Shown: positions 1 to 11,914 of the stretch, one piece after another
How positions within the stretch are numbered: the stretch's first letter is position 1
Layout of the letters: every line of letters starts with the position of its first letter
NCBI GenBank assembly: GCA_021030905.1
Contig: JAGFMI010000020.1
Span: forward strand, 670,437 to 734,436
Source: Pyrenula massariospora
Taxonomy: Eukaryota; Ascomycota; Eurotiomycetes; Pyrenulales; Pyrenulaceae
Reading direction: 5' to 3'
DNA length: 64,000 bases
Notes under the pieces: model-generated
What the model saw: only the letters and a program-made list of their open reading frames with translations
Told to the model about the DNA's origin: nothing
Databases searched by the model: none
Program-made: the position numbers and the translations under genes

Positions 1-1741
1 GGCTGGGGGACGGCGGGGCTTAATTTGGGCTCCCGCTGCACAGCATCCCGGGGACTTGATAAACAGTTGCAGATTATAAGGCAGCCTCTTCACCCTTGTC
101 GCCTGTAGTATGCCAGTGCTCTTGTCTCCAAGGCTGTCTGCGAGGCATCTCCAACTTCACAACCCTAGGCAGTCTGCCCAGCGACAATGAGGTCTCTACC
201 CAAGTACTGCACCAACAGTCGCTCCACTGGCTGCTACGAGGGTCACCTGTTAGCTGGGTCGACTTGCCTTTTCCGCGGCTCGTAGACTCCTTCGCGTGCT
301 TTCGCTCCCGTCCCATGTCGGCCGGCTGCAACTTGACATCAAGCGCCTTGGCGCCCTCTCTGTCTCCCGTGATCGTGTGCTCTATCGTGTCCATCTTTCA
401 TTGACTATCCACACAAGTGCTATAGCACCAAGCCATCATCTCACCGTTTCCTTCGCCTCATTCCATCCCATGTCTGAACCCCGAGATAGACCTGGGCGCT
501 TGCGGCAACGATCCGGGTAGTCGGGACCCATCTATTTCCAAACCGGGCTCCTTGGTGCATCGAGAGAAGGAAAAAAGATCCGGGTGAGGTGCCTTGCAAA
601 AGTGTCCGTGAGTGCTCCGTCTATGAGAGATCTCACACTTCATTCTGTAGCGTTTGAGAGAATTGGACCATCAAACTGTGGAGCTCGTGTGGCAACGGAT
701 TTGTTTCCGTGACGGCTGAGATGCAAAAGCGCCTAAAGCGTATAGAACACTGCAACTTGAAGAAGCCATTGTGTCTTCTCACTTGCCAAGATTCGACATA
801 GCCAATTCTCATCGTAATTTCTGATTAACAAATTTGGTAGACCAGAGTGTATCCTATACCACGACCTCACCTCATCCTTATTAGCATCTTGTCGCTCAAG
901 GGAGCGACGTTAAAACGGTTGGCATACCCTACAAGACGTGATTAGAAAATTTCATAGGCGATGTCTGGTTTTATGAAAAAGCTAGAGCTGGCGGTACGAT
1001 ATTGTCTTTTCTCGTGCTAATTCATCTTTCCTTCCAAGGTATGATGAAAGAAGATAAGAACTTGAAACCGAAAGGTGGGATGAGATGATTCTTCTGGTGC
1101 GTGAATCTTGTCGAAAACAGAGTAACGTTCTTCATAGAGCAGATGCCGGACTAAAGTCACAATGCCCCGGTAGTACTGCCTACGCCGAAACAGCCTCTTA
1201 TCAAGTTACAAAGTAGTAGATTTACGATCGAGATGCACTACTAGTGACCGAGGAAGACTGCGCCAACAATCCGTTCTCGAGCGACCTCTAGAAGAGATTA
1301 TACAGGATTTCTCGCCCTTGTATCCAATGAATAACATTTCTTGGGCCAGGATTTTGAAGATTTGCATTACCCCGCTTTCAATGGTTACCGGCTTAGGCAA
1401 CGGGCGTGGCCGAGGTCATGACCCTCTGGTGAATATTGAGAATATGTATACTACCCACGTCCTGTAGTAGGAAAGCTCTCGCTCGAGCTATAGAGTTTCA
1501 AAAAGTAAAGGCTTCCTATCAGAATATCTGTCTCTGTCACGCGGTCAAGGAGTCCATCTATTGTGCTGCTCGCGCTCTGTTTATCTCCGCGCTATTCATC
1601 TATCTAATCAAAAACTTTCTTAGCAAATTACTGGAATGTCCATGAGACATAATGTTAATGACAATCCTAAGTGAGATCACTAGAAGTACTGGCTAGGAAT
1701 ACACCTTTCTCGCACTTCCCGTTCTTCCCTTTTTGAGCGCC
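1..1741. other. Intergenic sequence, no gene recognised
   Basis: Short open frames occur on both strands but overlap each other, lack family resemblance and show no convincing splice structure. The first 550 bases are pyrimidine-rich on the plus strand, as in many fungal promoters and 5' leaders, so this may be control sequence for a gene to the left of the window. The last part is the upstream region of the acyl-CoA ligase. Confidence 0.5.
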
Positions 1742-3506
1742 ATGATTTATCAATCAGAGAAGCAGTTTGATATTCCCAGCATTGACTTACTGACGCTACT
1801 CTTTGGTACTGTCAGCCACACTGTTAGAATTTGCCCGTTACTGACGACACGGCAATAGATTCCGACCAGTGTCAAGCAGACGAAGACTCGCCTCTCCACG
1901 CTGACGCTGCCGATCCGTCGCGCGTAATAACAAAGGCCACAGCAAGATCACTCACCAAGCAGATAGCATACAGTTTGCGCCATCAGTACAATGTCGGATA
2001 TTCCGGTCCAAATAGAGACGTCGTTGTGGTCATATCTAGTGGACAGCCTCTACTACCAATACTGTTCTACGGAGTCATTGCGGCCGGGGGAGTCTACTCT
2101 GCTGCGAGTTACACTTACACAGCAGCAGAGCTGACACGCCAAGTTGCAGAAGGAGAGTGTAAACTAATCATATGCAGTAGTGACACTCAAGACATTGCGC
2201 TTGCTACCGCCGAGCGCTGTGGCATTCCCTTCAGCCGCGTTCTCCGGCTCGAGTCCTCTCCGACCTGGAGTCTAGTCAGCGTCCAAGATGGCTTGAGTTG
2301 TATATCAGATGGAAAATTGGAATGGAAGCGTATCACCGACGCGACCGAACTCGAAAATAGCATTATATGCCTACTGTATTCCTCAGGCACCACTGGCCTA
2401 CCCAAAGGTGTCTTGCTCTCGCACACGAACCTGGTTGCCGAAGGTATCATACCATTACGCATGATGCTGGAATACGAAGCGAAAGCACGCTCCGCTGGAG
2501 AACATATTGCACCGTACAGCACCCTAGCTCATCTCCCTGCTGCGCACATTGCCGGTGTTCAAGGTTACTTTGTCAACCCTTTTCTCAGAGGTGGCATCAC
2601 GTACTGGATGCCGAAATTCGACTTTGAAAAGTTTCTCGAATACAACAAGAAGTATCAGATTTCATTCTTTTTCACGGTTCCTCCGATTTACCTTCTGATC
2701 GCCAAGCACCCGTTGGTCACAGATCAATTTGACCATTTGCAGCACGCAATTAGCGGAGCGGCACCACTGGGGAAAGACTTGCAACACGCCGCGAGCAGTA
2801 AGTTGGGCAAAGGTAAAACTTTTATCTCTCAGACCTGGGGATTAACCGAGACTACGGGCAGTGCGACTATGTTGCAGAAAAGTGAGGTGGACGACACTGG
2901 TAGTGTAAGTAGGCTGATGCCGAATATACTACTTCGGTACGTCATCAGCCAGCTGGAGTACTATCGACCATGTGATTCTCTAATTATAATAGGATCATCG
3001 ATGAAACGGGTGAGGACGTCGAAGAGGGCCAAGCCGGCGAACTATGCTGTCAAGGCCCCATCGTAACTAGGGGTTACTACAAGCGGCCGGAAGCGACAGC
3101 AGAGGCCTTCGTCGATGGCTGGTTCCGCACCGGAGACATTGGTCTCGTAAGAAAGGGCCTTATATATGTAGTTGACCGCAAAAAGGAACTCATCAAGTAT
3201 AAAGGCCTTCAAGTTGCGCCAGCGGAGCTGGAAGGCCTGCTGCTGTCTCATCCGCTTATCATGGATGCTGCAGTCATTGGTGTCCCCGGTGCAGGAACCG
3301 AGCTTCCGCGAGCTTATGTTGTAGCAGACAAGGCGAAAATTTCGGACACGGAAATCAAAGTGTTCGTTGAGAAGAATCTAGCAAGTCATAAGCAGCTGCG
3401 CGGGGGAGTGTTTTTCATTGAAGCGATACCAAAGAGTCCGAGTGGGAAAATCTTGAGAAAAGAGTTGAGAACTCTTGCACAGAAGCAGCCCAAAGCAAAA
3501 CTCTAG
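1742..3506 (+). CDS. Peroxisomal 4-coumarate-CoA-ligase-like acyl-CoA ligase
   Basis: Adenylate-forming enzyme that should activate a carboxylic acid with ATP and load it onto CoA. Exons 1742-1805, 1859-2936 and 2993-3506 give 551 residues, normal for the 4CL-like family. The first exon was found by continuity: it reads into a FDIPSIDLLTLLFD start typical of the family, and the 53-bp intron after it has a CTGAC branch site. Visible motifs are the phosphate loop YSSGTTGLPKG (about residue 195), WGLTETTG, GWFRTGDIG, the DRKKELIKYKG hinge and PKSPSGKIL with the late lysine. The protein ends in AKL, a PTS1 peroxisome signal, so the product is expected in the peroxisome, as for ligases feeding beta-oxidation or secondary metabolism. 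The substrate cannot be read from sequence. A start at a non-ATG codon near 1831 would lose the conserved N-terminus. Confidence 0.9.
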
Positions 3507-5891
3507 ACAGGGACCAGAGTCGACTTACAGCACATGTTACTCTGTAGTGGTCGAGGGCAAGAAAGCCTCATCCTCTCCCGCACCTGTAGCAGGTCCGAGT
3601 TATAATGATACTCTTCTGTTCCATCATTGACCCCTTGGTGCTCCAGAATAACTCTTTGAACCAACTGACACCTGCTAGTCCTAGTCTTCATTGCCCCTGC
3701 ATTGTTGCTTCGTCTGTCCCTACTCCCTCTTTTATTGCCAACTCGAAAGTCAAGGAGATCGAACTCCTCTTCAGTGAGCTGCCTTAGCTCTGCCTTTTCT
3801 AGAGTTTTGGTACAGGCCAGCGCTAAGTCAAAGCTCCTCCTTGCCCATCATCGTCCTTCCTGACGAGGTAAGCAAAAGTACCCACCATGCTTGCGACAAA
3901 GAGAAAGGGAAGACTAATGGAGGCCATCAATGATATTTTAGAGAGGCGACATGACCGTGGTAACTGTTCGGCAGGCGGGGCGGATTTCGGTAGTTGTGAG
4001 TTGGCTTGTGTTGTTCATGGGCCAGGAGGCTCAACTTCAGCAACTAGATAGATGGGCCGTTATCGCTTTGGAGGCTTGCGGACGAAAGATTCTAGGGCTT
4101 GGGGGTTTTGAATCTTTCTTTGCTCGTGTACAGCCTTTGAAACATTACTTTCTCGGGTGGATTTTGCGACCAAGGTGAACGGCATGGATAGAGATTTTTC
4201 AACGCGCTTATTGTTCGGTGCGATGCGACACTACTTTAAATTGTGAAGAGACAAAATTGTTAGATTCTGTGAGAGAATCACATTTATAGACTTCTAGAAA
4301 TTGTGTTCTGGAATCGGGGTCGCCATATTCCTGTGATTCGTTAATTAACTCTCTTGGAGCACAGACCCGCAATCTTCTTTCTCTCCGACAGAAATCTTGT
4401 TCGGCTCCATATCAAGCGCGACCTCAATCACTTCCAATAGTGCTAATCGGCAATGTTCAGTCGAGAGTTTCAAAGCTATTCCGCTAGGGAAATAGTAGGA
4501 TCAACTTGTGGTGTTTACGTCGAGCGTACTTACGGCGCAGACTTTCGGGACTAATGACTGTTTCTATCAAAGATATGCTGTGGACGTCAATGAATCTGCA
4601 TCTAGCCTCGGGCTTCGAACGCCATGAGTTACAAACTGGCAGGTCCCCCGGCGGTCAAAACCGCCTATCACCAAGTTCTAAAATGCCTATTGGTCGAGCG
4701 GGAGAAGCGAGCCTCAGAACGACCAACTTCTTTCCCAATTCATCGATGGTGGTGGTGGTCTTTGGGGCCAAAAATAGCCAGCCGCACAGCCTTGTAGCAC
4801 CAGGCAGGCTCTGAAGAGAAGAAGAGGAGGAAAAGGGGGAGGTTAGCAGGTGGGCTGAGCCAGAAGAAAGTCTCCGCAGCTGAAAGAGTCTCGGCGCGTC
4901 GCCCCGTCTTAAGAGATCCAAATTCCCATTTTTGTTTTCTGCACCTTTTCGAAATTGGAACTGTCGACAGTTTTCACGCGAAATCGCTTCGTGTCTCAAT
5001 CAGCTTTCCCGAGGGTCTGCAACGGACATTCCTGATTGCCTCGTCCTTTGGAAGATGCCAAGCTAGGCCTCAAGCCTTTCAGCCCTGAGAAGTCTTGCGC
5101 ATCCGTCCAAGCCGAGAGCAATCAATCGTCTGTCGTGACCGTCGTCGCCAGCAGCCGAGGCTTTGCGATGAGGACGTACTGCACCATGGAGCGGTGGGCG
5201 TCCTTCCCAGACGAGAGGACGGACGATGCCCTTCATGGCCCAGCTCGCATCCCTCGGCGCCAAGCCATCGATTGACGAACAGTCAGCTTCAACACCTCTC
5301 CCGACCTTCCACTGCTAACGTGAACAGGACTTGCCCCCCTCCTCGTCGTCCTGTCTGTGTTCCTATTCCCCTTTCAGTCTCGACCATGCCATGCTGTCGT
5401 CTACACAGCGTCCTATGCGGCATACTAGGCCTCTTTGGGCCTCCGCAATCACGCTCTCACCTGAGGCACCCGTTGCCTTTCTTGCCTTCTGGCGAACCAC
5501 CCTACCAAACACCTTCCCTTTTACCTTCCTTCTCCTTGCTCGCCACCATGACCCGCAAGTCAATTATTGGCTGTGATCACCGAGAACTTCTGTCATGTTC
5601 CCACTCCCCATTTGCCCAATTGCATTCGTACCCCCCGCGACCCCTGCCTGTATTACAGATACCCGTCCTTGAGCTGTAGTCGTCGTTACCTTTGCGTCGT
5701 ACCTCTACCAATATGGCTGCTTACCTTATCACCGCACGTCCTATGAACGTGGACGCTGTTTCCTTGATATTTCATCTCTTCCGCACCTCGCTGTCTTTCC
5801 TTTTCGTGCCCGCTCGCGATCTCTCTTTCGTTGACCGACTTGACTACGTGACTGCAAAATTATTTTATCATCTGTTGAGCAAGACTCCAAG
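3507..5891. promoter_or_regulatory. Long intergenic region and probable promoter/5' leader of the C2H2 gene
   Basis: About 2.4 kb without a credible gene. Bases 5300-5880 are strongly pyrimidine-rich on the plus strand, typical of a filamentous-fungal promoter and untranslated leader, and open frames there are an effect of that composition. No RNA gene or repeat was recognised. Confidence 0.4.
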
Positions 5892-8756
5892 ATGTCGTCC
5901 AAGATGTCGCCCAAGATGCAACATCATTGTGCTCTCTTCCACCAGGAACCACGACTGGCGTGCTTCAGCAACGCAGTGTAAGTACCTCCCGCACGTACCA
6001 AAAACCACTTGTCTAATTTCAAATGTAGAGATTGCGCCTGTCTTCAACAAGCCTGCTGCCCCTTATGCCATGTTCACATCTTTCCAGTCCAGGAGACTTG
6101 TGCTTTAAACCACGATCACTGCTACTCTCCGCGACTGTCCATCACCTCACCAATGCTGGCTCACCCTACTGGAAGTGTGCATCACTTTCATTGCACCTGC
6201 TACAACCACAGTGATGCGGCCACTAGAAGTCCTTCTTCTCCATCCCGTATGCGCATTAAGATGCGCCAGCTCTGGGACAAGGTTTTCCACCCAAAGCACG
6301 AAGGAAATCGATCGCCAGCGATCATCCCCGAGGATCCTCCTTCGTACGACGACGCGATTACTCAAAGTCAACATGCTACTTATGCTGTTGAAGGTGAAGA
6401 ATTTCAGTCTTGCTTTGAAGCCGATTCCTCGCAATCGAGATACGAGATGGAGGCGGGAGGATACATCAACCCAGCAGAGCTGGAAACGATCCCTACGCGC
6501 AAGGTCGATAGGCCTCAGGAGGCTTTTTCTTTCGCCAACCCGAAATTGCCGCGCAAAGTCCCTGTCCGTCAGCCGCAATACTCTGAGGCAACTTCGTCCA
6601 GCTTTAACTCTTTTGGGAGTTCCATTTTTGATAGTTCTCAAAGGCGCGACACATCGTCTACCGAGAATACTTCGATCTTTTCTCAAAACAGTATTTCCGA
6701 GCTTCCAGGAAGCTTTGCATCCGACTGGAAGGGCAAATCAGTCGACCGTCGACCTCAACTTCATTTGGATACAGGTATGAGTGGCAATAACATGCTCGCT
6801 GTGCCTATGCCTTCCAATGGAAAAGGTAGTGCTGTATCTAGCGCAAGCGAAATTTCGAACCTAACTGGAGAGCCGATGCTAATCCTTGAATCACCGGACT
6901 CCGTGCTTCCTCCAGAGGAGAAAGCCGGTGCATCTCGACAGGCTGCACAAGTGGTCGGAGACGATGGGTCATCTCTTGTTATGGCAAATGATTCTCCTTC
7001 GGTTGAGAAATATGACTTTGATCAGGGATATTCTGATAAGATTGTCTCTCCACAGGGTCATGACATCCATCAAAGCTCTCAGGATATGTTTCTATCATTC
7101 CCATGTGAATGTCATGGAATGCCAGAGCTTCCCCAACTAGCTCAAGAATTGCCACCAAGATTTGCTACTAGCCTCCATCAGGAGCAAATACTGAAGTCTG
7201 CTCCCAAGGAGACGCTGGGAAATATGGATCTTCAGATTCAGGCTAATATTCTTGACTCATGGAAAGTTGCCAACAACAGCGTTCTTGATCCTACGTTCCT
7301 AGGCCCAGTCATGGCTTTACGTCCCAGTCTTAGCCATGCGCTCAGCTGTCTCAGCTATATACAGCGCGGGCTTCCGCCGTTCGACAATCAGGAGGTCGTC
7401 TCATTTCTATTCTTCGCGTTCAATGTCCTAGCATCCCTGGCTTCCCCAGAAGAAAAGATTGCCTGTGAAGAAGTATTCTTCACGCAGGCAATGGTCTGGG
7501 TTGAAGCAATCAATGATCCGATTATGAGAGCCGCAGTTGACTTGTTTGTCGATATCGTATGGCTACCAGGAGCAATCCGGAGCCATTGTACCCACGGTCA
7601 TCGATGGTCTTGCGCTATGAAGCGCTTCTGTCCTGAGAGTACATTGTCTCTCTCTACGGCGGTGCAGGCGAAAGCTGCAGCAGCAAGTTCTGATCCTCGA
7701 CGGCTAATTAAGATGCTTCAGGAAAGCACCTTGACAATCGTTTGCAATCATTTTGTACATGGTTAGTCAAGCTCTGAAGTTTTGCTGAATATTTGCTGAC
7801 CTTAAGAAGTGCTCGAGAAAGCCGATTTATATTATCGCATTAATCCTTCTAACTTGCCTCCGACAACAATGACTTCTTTGCCGGGCCCCTCATTCCTTCA
7901 AAGTATGTGGAGTCACATCATCCTTCCGCTTAAGGAAACAGAGCATATGGCAGAGTTCCAGCCTCTGGTCAAAGAAGCTGGCAATTCCTTAGACCACGGT
8001 CATTGCCCTTCTTTAGATTTGCTTTGCAGTCAAATCTCTCAGCAGGCGGAATTTCTCATGCTAGCTTCAGAGTCGAACGTCCCTTCGCTTGCTTATCAGC
8101 CATTCATTCGACGGCTATTGGATCTCCAAAGGCGTGCTCGGAGTTTGGGAGATGCAGCAGAGTTTGGTAATTATCAACCCGATGTAATACTAGTTGTCGA
8201 GTGGGCGCTTGAGGCGGCAAAAGCGTTTGAGCCATCTTTTTCGGTTCCACCTGACGTCGTCATGGATGACGTACTACCTGAAAACGAGACAGCAGCTACA
8301 GAGATCGAACCCATCTCTACAAGCTACCACGCTTCAGGAGCGCCCACCGCCGCAAAGCCTTCCCAAGGCACTCGCCGCGCTTTGGGCTCCCAACCCGAAT
8401 ACATGCGTCGACGACGTAACAATCGTCGAACTCTTTCATCAGATGTGAATCCAAAACCAAGAGTACAGTGTCCCCTGTGCAACCAGCACTTTGAAGGGAA
8501 TGACAGGAAGAGCAACCTGAAGAAACATATCGACAGTGTCCATAGCAATAAGCAGTACGATTGCTGCTGGGAGAACTGCACCAAACACTATAACCGGTGC
8601 GACAACCTTGGCAAGCATGTGAAAGAAGACCACGTACCTAAACTATCACACAATGTCTGCCTCTGGCGAGGTTGCGGACAGTTCTTCCAGACCGATCCGG
8701 AGTTGAAGACGCATATTAAGAAGCATACTTCAAAGCCAAAAGCAAATACGTGGTAG
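5892..8756 (+). CDS. C2H2 zinc-finger protein, three fingers at the C-terminus
   Basis: Probable nuclear DNA-binding regulator. Exons 5892-5977, 6029-7761 and 7807-8756 give 922 residues. The last ~90 residues (about 828-916) hold three fingers in a row: CPLC...HIDSVH, CCWENC...HVKEDH and CLWRGC...HIKKH; the spacing of the last two resembles fungal fingers with a WxxC insertion. The rest is low-complexity and Ser/Pro-rich (about 70-350), then a helical region (about 400-770) with no family I recognise. The start is uncertain. The proposed one (MSSKMSPKM) lies in a 12-bp direct repeat and is joined by a good GTAAGT...TAG intron; the resulting N-terminus is Cys/His-rich. A later ATG at 6154 is the alternative. 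The 45-bp second intron is short but has a CTGAC branch site. Confidence 0.8.
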
Positions 8757-10699
8757 AGCCTACTGCTCCCACGCACACTCACTCTGCGTACTGATCGCTT
8801 CTGAGAAAAAGCTGGATCCTACAGTACAGCTCGACTGCTTCGTCGCTAATTGGTTTTATGACAGCATGATGGCACGACTTAATTTTTCCCTCGTAAGACT
8901 TCCAGTGTCTTGCTTGGTTCAGGGATGGCTGGAATTCGCGGGGGATTCTGATACAAACTTCTAAGTATCTTCATAGGCTCTAATATCCACTCTAATATTG
9001 TTATGAAAAAATGAACAAATTAATTTGAAAAAAATGTGATGTCTATTGTCTACTTCGTGCTTCTAGTGCCTTTAGGATCAAAAACGCTATTTTCTGCTCC
9101 TAAGTGTCTGTAAATGCTGGTGAATGAAGACTTGTTGTTTCCGAAAGTGAGAAACTCGGCTTACACCAGCTACAGCAGAGCCCCAAGCCGCCACCGACCT
9201 CGACACTGCTGACGTGCACGAGGGGTGGCGAGCGACGTGCACGGGGGCAAGCATCCCGGAAGCCGGTTTCGTGCTTCCTATGTGTATTTTACGTGGCGTA
9301 TGGTAAATACATAGATCCTGTATTTTATGGCGGTACTTTCGCCCTGTGGAGCGCTTGGGAATCCCAAACCAGTATGCGATTCGCCCCAGGTCGCCCTTCT
9401 AGGCAAAAGAGCCGGCGACAACGTTGGAACCCGGAGAAATGGTTGCTGGACTAGATCGCCGGCATGGGCATGCGAGCTGGCGGGGGAGTCAATGATTGGG
9501 ACCAACGAGGCGAGCGGTGAGATGGTTGACCAACGCGGGTGGAGCGAGAGTGCAAAAATAATGACATGAGAAGGCAAAAATCTAATCTAGCGGGAGCTGT
9601 CTCAAAGATAGCGCTTGTTCAAAATAATTATTACCTGCACCTGGCTCTTGTTTGAATGGCTCGCAGACCTGCAGCTCACACGCCCAATTCCGTTTTGCGA
9701 CGCCGATCCGCAAACTAGAGGCTGTTTTCCTGTATGAGCTTGCAGAAGGGGCATTTGTCAACCGGCTTAACAGCACGTCCTATGGCTCACCATTTCCCTC
9801 TCGTACAAGAATTCTGGGATCACTCTCCGTCTCCATTTTAACTCGCTCCTTCTGTCGTGCCGAGCCGAGACCAAGTCAACGAGCTGCAGGTTGGAGCGAT
9901 GATAGGTTGCCTTGCAGAACGGGCCCCTGGGCATCCGTGCAAGCCGCTACACCGTCCAAGGGCAGGCTAAACGAATCGCCGCCTCGTAGAGACGCAAGCT
10001 TGGTGAGGCCTTGTCGTTGGATGCCCAAGCGAGCGTCCTCTCGGATAGTCTTTCCCACCGCGAAGACGACTGTTGAACATGACTGGCCATTTACGGCTAA
10101 TTGTGACGACTGCCGGCGTCGTGATCAGGAGCTCTGGATAGCCTTGTGTTGCGTACTCTTGCTAGCCTGGGCTGATGTTTGCCACACGGATGACGTTGTT
10201 ACCTGTGGCTTGTCAGGTCCACCGCTTTGCTGCTATGACGACTTAGATCGATGATTCAATCAACTGGAATGATCAAGCACGAGGAGCTACAGTGTGGGCC
10301 AGTTCTGTGAGCGTCTCACCGGGATGCTTGTGTGCCGAAATTGAGGACGCAAATAGGCGAAAAACGACAACAACATTCAGGCAGACACGCTTTCCACGCG
10401 AATTTCCTGCTCAAATATTTCAATCTCAAAGTCATGGACATGTGAAAAGCGATCTGCGATCTGCCAAGGCGAAACTGTGACCGGAAGAGCGCGAGGCTGT
10501 TTGTTGGACCAAGGCTAACCATTTCCATTCCACGATGCTTTACCCTTCCAACAAAAAGGAGATCTCTTTGGAAACCACTCTAAAGCCGGGCGTCACGCTA
10601 ATTTCTGATAGAGCTGATGGACCGGCCCCGATTTGTTCACATCTCAGACCGCATGTCTCCCCACGAAGAAGGCCGCCGAGTCTGACAAATGTAGCCCGG
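8757..10699. other. Intergenic region, no gene recognised
   Basis: Starts AT-rich (8940-9120), then becomes mixed. A 10-bp direct repeat, GACGTGCACG, occurs at 9211 and 9234. A frame at 9652-10254 lacks an ATG and any recognisable domain, so I do not call it. Confidence 0.45.
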
Positions 10700-11101
10700 C
10701 TAAGCGCCCTCGCTCTTCACCTCGCCCAAGACCCGCTCAGCGACTCTGAAGGCCTCCATGCCGGCAGGAATCCCCGCATAAATCGATGCCTGCATTAATG
10801 TCTCACGGATCTCAACTTCACTCGCTCCATTGCTGACAGCGCCTCTGACATGCACGCCCAGCTCAGTAGACTTTCCCATGGCGCACAGCATGGCCAGGTT
10901 GAGCAGTGACCGGGTCTTCTTCTCCAGGCCGGGGCGTGTCCAAATCAATCCCCACCCGGCCTCCGTTGCGAGATCTTGCATAGGTTTGGAAAAATCGGAG
11001 GCGGCTGAAAGGGACCGGTTGACATGGTCCTTGCCGGCGACTTCACAGCGCACGCTGTATCCGGCGTCGTACAGGACTTTGCGGGCTTGCTCGATGTTCA
11101 T
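10700..11101 (-). CDS. Carboxymuconolactone decarboxylase family protein
   Basis: Intronless gene for 133 residues, the normal size of the gamma-carboxymuconolactone decarboxylase (CMD)/AhpD fold. Recognisable family elements are LLNLAMLCAMGK, HVRGAVSNGAS, EIRETLMQASIYAGIPAG and the closing EAFRVAERVL. The true PcaC enzyme decarboxylates 4-carboxymuconolactone in protocatechuate breakdown; many fungal homologues act in unrelated secondary metabolism, so the reaction here is open. I see no CxxC redox pair of the AhpD peroxidase type. It is transcribed away from the carboxylesterase at 11915 across an 0.8-kb shared upstream region. No signal peptide; probably cytosolic. Confidence 0.9.
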   Translation of the reverse strand: MNIEQARKVLYDAGYSVRCEVAGKDHVNRSLSAASDFSKPMQDLATEAGWGLIWTRPGLEKKTRSLLNLAMLCAMGKSTELGVHVRGAVSNGASEVEIRETLMQASIYAGIPAGMEAFRVAERVLGEVKSEGA

Positions 11102-11914
11102 GATGAGTGGGAAAGGAGGTCTTCCTGACAGTATTCAAATTGTGCAAGTATTGTAGTAATTTGGCGAAACTTGGGTGCAGTGGCTAGCTAAGTCAAAGTT
11201 GAATGTTTGAAATGCACTGACTTGCTCTACGTTATCTTGCTGATTGAAAGCCTCTCATTGGTAGTAGGTCTGCTCTCCGTCGTCTTTTGCATATCCACCA
11301 ATGCTAGCATTTGGTGGAGGGCGATCCTGTGGGGAGGCGGGGATGAAGGGGTCCACCGCGTCTATTCGTACTTGCCTGTCCATTAACGTAGAGAGGACCT
11401 CCTCAAGCGCTCATTCACCATGAATGGCGCCTGACATTTTCCAGTTGAAGGCCACCTAGTGGGAAGGCTGACCATCGCTAACCCAGCAGTTACTCTTTTG
11501 GGCAATCAACCTCACCTATGCCTCTTTTCTCAGGATGGTTGTAAGACGCACGGCATTCTCACAGTCAAAAATAATTCCCGCCCTCATCTGCCGGATGGAG
11601 TATTAGGTATCCTTTGAGTGTCAAGAGACCCTGAATCTCATGAACACCTCAATAGATCTTTAATTTTCCCGCGATGTTCTTGCTGTGTTTAAAGTAGTAA
11701 TCTGAGGGGTTATGAAAACCCTTTTGAACCCTTGTGGTTGATCTGCGCGACACGCTGCTATTGAAGAACGTCTGCTAGTTTATTAATTGCAGTAGTGCCT
11801 CAATCTACCTTTAGCCCTCATGATCTGATTTTCCGAATTCATTTTCAAGACTGAATCTATTAATTTTCGCTTGACTTGGTCTTCACAAAATCTTGAAATT
11901 CAATCAGGTTGACA
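11102..11914. promoter_or_regulatory. Divergent upstream region between CMD-like gene and carboxylesterase
   Basis: About 0.8 kb between two genes read in opposite directions. It must hold both promoters. No open frame, repeat or clear regulator site stands out. Confidence 0.4.

Noticed and set aside
4655-4999. 114-residue minus-strand frame
   Set aside because: Low-complexity serine runs from repetitive sequence; no homology or conserved motif recognised.
9652-10254. 200-residue plus-strand frame
   Set aside because: Starts at TTG, not ATG, has no recognisable domain and no supporting splice sites.
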